Shown: one piece after another, positions 46,201-52,200 of the stretch
Numbering within the stretch: position 1 is the first letter of the stretch
How the letters are laid out: the number at the start of each line of letters is the position of its first letter
Position numbers and translations under genes: made by a program
Assembly (NCBI GenBank): GCA_022606425.2
Contig: JAHDVF020000237.1
Location: 744,001 to 808,000 of the forward strand
DNA length: 64,000 nt
Origin: Lepidostoma basale
Taxonomy: Eukaryota; Arthropoda; Insecta; Trichoptera; Lepidostomatidae
Reading direction: 5' to 3'
The notes under the pieces: generated by a model
Database searches by the model: none
The model's input: only the letters and a program-made list of their open reading frames with translations
Told to the model about the DNA's origin: nothing

Positions 46201-49200
46201 AAGGCTATCAACCCAATTATCACATATTAACCTGTAAACGCCTCGACCACCATATTCGTTTTTCAAATCATTTACATCTTCGTCTCTATTCAGATACAAT
46301 TAATTGTTAATAAAAATGTGATAAAAGTATTTTAAATTTTAAGGTAATAAATAAATAATTATTACTATATTTTTGTATATAAATTAACGAATAACGGTTT
46401 TTATGCAATTTTCTCCCTCTTTCAATTTCTAGTTACAAACAATCTAGCATGGACAGGTTCTAGAGTCATGATAGGATCTATTCACTCGCTTCTATTTTGC
46501 CTATTTCCCGCCATGCCAGAGGTTCTCAAACTTATTTGGTCCAACACCCCCCTGAAAACATGTAGATTATATTAACAAATTACGACTAACAACTAATTAA
46601 CCATCACGCAGTTTCTCCGGAGCGGTGGGCAGAGAGAATAAATCGCGACATTGTTCTACAGTGTGACAATCACACAGCCAACGCCGGGAAACGAACTCGG
46701 GACCTTTGGTATGGCAGTCATAGATCTTGCCACTCTGCCACGAAGGTCGCCCTAGTAGTTCTAGGATATTTCTTCATCTGTGTCTGTCTTGGTCTTGCCG
46801 ACTGATGTCATACGATGTGCAATGTCGAAGCAATCGTTTTTTTAAAGAAGAGTATTATACCTTCGCGCAAGTGCAAAGTTTTATCGCAATCGGATGAACG
46901 GTATGGCAGCGCATAAAATACGAACAAACATTGGTTTTTATGTATTATAAAAACACGCGCGTATTCTAATGCAACGTTGTGTGAAATTTTCGAAGCAATC
47001 GGTTGATAACACAATTTCAAAGCAATTGTTTTTTTATCCAAAAGAAGAAGAAGAAGAAGAAAAATGAGTTTATATAAATACCCACGTATACCAATGCAAC
47101 GTTCTGTCAAAATTTCTAAGCAATCGGTAAATAACAAAATTTCAAAGCAATCGGTTTTTTCCAAAAGAAGAAGAAGAGGATTGGATTTTTTCAAACTACT
47201 CTCAAAACCTTCCTGTGACAAATAAAATCAAATTAAAAATTTCAGCGAAATCATGGACAGACACATAGACAGACAAACATTCATATTATGTATATGTATG
47301 TATTGATATAAGATGGAGTTTTACATTTTGGAGTTGAAACAATAAATAGGTACTCGTAATATTTAGATGGTTTGGACATATGGGAAAATTCATGAAATAT
47401 AAATGGCTAAAAAGTTCTACACAAGCAGTGTGAATGGATAAATCCGCTGAGGGGTGAGAAAAGCATGGCATAACTAAATGAATCAATTGCTGATATAGAC
47501 GGCCTTTCATGTTCGGAAAAATCAATGATTATGATGAGGCTCAAGAGGTAGGTAGGGCAGAGCGACAGGCGGTCCATCTTCACTGCCTACCCCTCTGCGA
47601 TGGTTTGTTAAGTAGTTATCAGTTTGGAGAATCACTGACCTATGCCATAATACAATATTCCCGTTTTTCTCTATTAATTCTCTCGCCGCCAATACATTTT
47701 GTATAGAATGATTAATGCGCCGGTCGCCCGCCAGACAGCGCCGTGTTCCATTTTCAAAAGCCCGCCCGTAAAAGGCGGGAACGGGCTCTATTGTTGCCCT
47801 TTTTTCCTTTTCCCCTGGCTCCCTTCGGCGGTCGGAATTTCCCCAGACGTCTAAAAACACCGTCTCTCTTAGGTCGAAACGGCTGCAACAGTCCTGTGGC
47901 ACTCTATTCATTTTACATATACCACTCATCACCACTATTCATTATCATTAATTTCAATTGTTTGAACCCGATACCTAATGTGCGGCTGTGAGACAACTTA
48001 CCGAAAGAAATGTCCTTGAGATGTGGTGCTACAGATGAATAATATGAATTTCCTATAGAGCACGAATGACGCTATTCTCAGTAGAATCGAAGGAGGGATG
48101 CAACTCATCAAAACTGTAACAGGGATACAAACTAAAAGATCGGTCTTATTATACACCATGAGAGTCTCTTGCACGACATAATAGAGGGGAACGAATTACT
48201 AAGGGGCGTCTCCGACCAAAGTATCTGAAACTATTTGTGAATGTATACAGGTATAAGTATACATTCACAAATATTTGTTCTTCAAATATTCTGGTCAAAT
48301 TCTTTGGCATATAGAATGGAATAATACTCCTAGCGGCTTCTAACAATATGTTAGGTGACAGCCTTCGCATTGTGTTAATAAGGTAGTTTTCTAAATGCCG
48401 AAAATCATTCTCCATAGATGGCGTTAGTGGGTCGGTTGTATAGGTTAATTCTTGAAAAAATTCACAAGTGCAACCAAATCTACATAGATGGCTGACTGAA
48501 ACTAACACGTGAAGATAAATATGGATTTTGAAGTATATATACATCTTCCAAAAATTTGTCATGCATGATCACAATAACAAAGGTGGAATGGGGAATGTTG
48601 TAATTACATAAAGGGTACGCTTAACCCAACCAATGACAGGTCATAAGTCCTGTACACACCTTGATCATCCATGTTCAGTTTCCAGTTTACGTCTTAGTCT
48701 CTATTGAGATACAATTAAAATATCTGAAACTAGTTTGCGAGGAAATGAAAAACGGCTTAGATGAGAGCACTGGAAGACGACGTGCAAAACTTTGCTTCAA
48801 ATCTTCTTATTCTTCTTTTAATAGATCTGACGATCTGTGACACAGAAATCATGTCTCGTTGGATGGTGAGGTCCAGCTGCCCTTCCACCTCTTAGGCGGT
48901 CTTCCAGATGGGCGGTATCCGGAGGGGATTTCATAAGCGGCTGTATATGCAAGTCTATTCGGGCTACTTGGTCCCTCCAGTATCGTCTTCTGGATCTACT
49001 CCACTGAACGATATCCTTTATTTCGCAAGTTTTTCTTATGTCTGCGTTGCGGACACGATCTCGGAGAGTTTTTCCAGTAATTGATCTTAGGACCTTCATC
49101 TCCGTCATTCTTATTAGTCCCTTGGTTCGCATAGTGTCGCACAACGTCCACCTGACCCAAGAGATGGAAGAACAGTTAAACCTCATCATCTCCGGAAAAA

Positions 49201-52200
49201 TAATTTCGGTGTTAAATATCGTTAGATCCACCAAAGAAAAAGAAGAAGGGAAACCTCTGATTTCTAATTTTATTTTGTTTATGAAAATGTCATGAAAACC
49301 TTGGAACTTTGAAAGATGATTTCTACGACAGTTCACATCGGGATGACCTGACGTGATACGAAAAGAAAAAGATATCCTGAAGTCTCTGAGTGGGCACAAT
49401 GTAGAAATATACATGTACCTACAATATAAGGGTGCCATCAATGAAATATTATTTATCTGGAAGTAGAATTTATACCGTGAATTTAGTTGATACGAGTGGG
49501 CGAGGGAAGAATTTATCACCCCTTAAATCTTTCCACTCGAATCGGTGTCAAAATAAACTTTCCCTTTGATAACGAGATAACGAAACTTGCCGTTTCCACT
49601 GTATGTCATCCGCTTTCAATCTGATAGATCGCACATTTTCATTGTTTCTGGGCGTAAATTTTTATTCACAATCGTCCACTACTCCAAACTTCATCATTAG
49701 CCTTTAGTGGACCAGTGTTGGACATAAGCCTCCCTTACCGACTTTCGCAACTCTGTCCCTCCCGCTTTGTGCCATTGACGTCCTGCCACTCTCTTGATGC
49801 CATCAGACCATCTTGCCAGTCTGTAGAAATAATGTTGCTACTTTAAAAACCAAACCTCTAAAAAAACACCTTATATTTAGTTAAATTCCATGGCTTCGAC
49901 CGGTTTCGGCAGCTTGCTGCCATCTTCTAAACTGGAAAATGGCTGTCGAAACCGGTCGAAGCTATAAAATGAACGGAATTCAACTCGATTTATATCTTTT
50001 TTTTAATTTTACATTTATATTTTATTTTCATTATTAACTTCTGGCATGAAATTTCAAATAACAACAAAAGTTTTCTCAATGCTGACCATTGCACTTTCTT
50101 ACATTGACTATCGACGATTTTATGTGGGTACTACAATCCTGCAAAATCCCATCCCAACGCATCTTATTTTCAAATTCAATTCAATTGAATCAATTCTATC
50201 GATCGCAGTATCGGAACGTGAAAACTTCTTATTATGATGTTATGATGTCGAAGTTAGTTTATTTATAAATTATAGGTGAGTACGAAAAAACGTATTTTCG
50301 ATTTTAGATTTAATATCTTATCATTATCTCTGCACGTGCCAGTTTTTGGATATTTTCGACGCCATGTGTGGGTCGTTATATTTCCAATAGTATGGACATA
50401 TATTTATTCCTCTGGTAAACTGTGAAATTGTTACAAGGGTACCTCTCGTTAAGTGTAATATAACATTTGTTTGTAACATAACTGAAGTGACTTGTTTGTA
50501 ATCTATACATCGTATATATACATCCTATATATCGTACATAAAACAAAGTTGTGTTAGTTACACCATTTATAACTCAAGAACGGCTGGACCGATTTTGATG
50601 ATCTTTGATTTGTTGGATTTGTCTCCGTCCCGAATAGCAGAATAACTATTAAAACATAGAAAAAAATCGACCCGAGTGCATCCCATCCAGAAAATATAAT
50701 AGTTTAACAGAAAGTAGTGCAACAATGCTTTGCCAATCATTTCGATTCCCTTCAATAAGCAAATCCCTTGCTGCCATGTGAATTCCATTCATATCAATGT
50801 AGTTTAAATACTTTTCATTTTGATTTTTGCACATTAATTGAACTTAATTCGTTTTGAGGAATACCCTTTTAACTTAATAAATAACTGAATTTAATTGAAT
50901 TAATAAGTAAACACAACATTTATTGATTTTGAGGCAGTACGGAGTTCGCCGGGTCAGCTAGTTGAAGATAAATGTAGACCTCTTGAGGACTGGAAGACTC
51001 CCAAGTTTGCACCACCCAGAACGAGGCAATTCACTATCATCCAATAAAGTGCATTATTAATTATATTAATCAGTCATTCCCAAAGCTAAATATAGCCAGA
51101 TAAGACGGACCGCCATACTGCTCTGTCCTGGCATACTTCTTTAGATTCCTCTACATTCGTACATCGTAACATGCACGCTCGTCGATTTTTACTACTTGAC
51201 CGCTTTTAAGGAGATCTTCAGTGGTGTCCTTGACTTTTTAATTTTTTTTTTATTGACCCTTTCCATGCGATTCTCAACAGTTTTCACCCGGTTAGCATCG
51301 CGGTAGGCACAAGGATACTCGGTCTACCTACTCTCACTAAAATGACTGTAACTCGGTCAATTTTCAGAATTTTTAACTCAAATTTTACACGTATATTTTC
51401 GATGGTATAAACTTTAAATTAAAACAAACAAAAAAATTCACCCAATCACATAGGCTACCCCCCTTAAGTAATTGATTAATTTGGTCATGCCATGCTTTCC
51501 TTGTTCTTCCAAGGCTTCTCTTTTCACTACTTACACTGCTTGTACACAACATTTTAACCATAATTTTTCGTCCATTCGTTCCATATGTGCAAACCAACTC
51601 AGGGATTTTTTCTTTTTAATTTTGCTTATGATGCAATTTTCTGCCTTACATTTCTTCCTTATTTCGTGGTTCGGTATTCTATCATATATCGTATCCCTCG
51701 ACATTTTTTTTTTCCTTCCGAAACACCGTGTATTTTGAGATGGAAATTTTACTTTCTTGTTTTGAATTTTTTTTCTCACTTATGTATTTCTTACCCTCGC
51801 AAATACTCGTACACCCACCTACATGGTATTAAAAATAGATAAAATAATCTTCTTAGAATAAGATCTTTATTTACAATAAGTAAACTAGTTTGCTTCCGTA
51901 TCTATATTTAAAAAAAATCATACTATGATTAAATTTTTTTTTATCCAATATTTTTACTTTGGTAAAGTTACAAGTTTAGAATTCCCCGCGGAAATTGGAT
52001 ATTCTACTCTATTTTCAAAAATATTATTTTGAGATATTTAAAAAAAAATCTATTTATAACCAAGTAGGTGGGTTTATTTGAATATATTTTTCTTACGTCA
52101 ATTTGGTATAACTAACTCTTTCTCCAATAACTTTTATCAAATTCCAATAATATTTCTTTTTCTTTTTTTATTTCCTTTAGTCATTATTATTTTGAAATAT

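Noticed and set aside
46800..47240. A CRISPR array or satellite
   Set aside because: The three tandem units are diverged, unequal in length and lack spacers; the context is an animal LINE-like 3' region.
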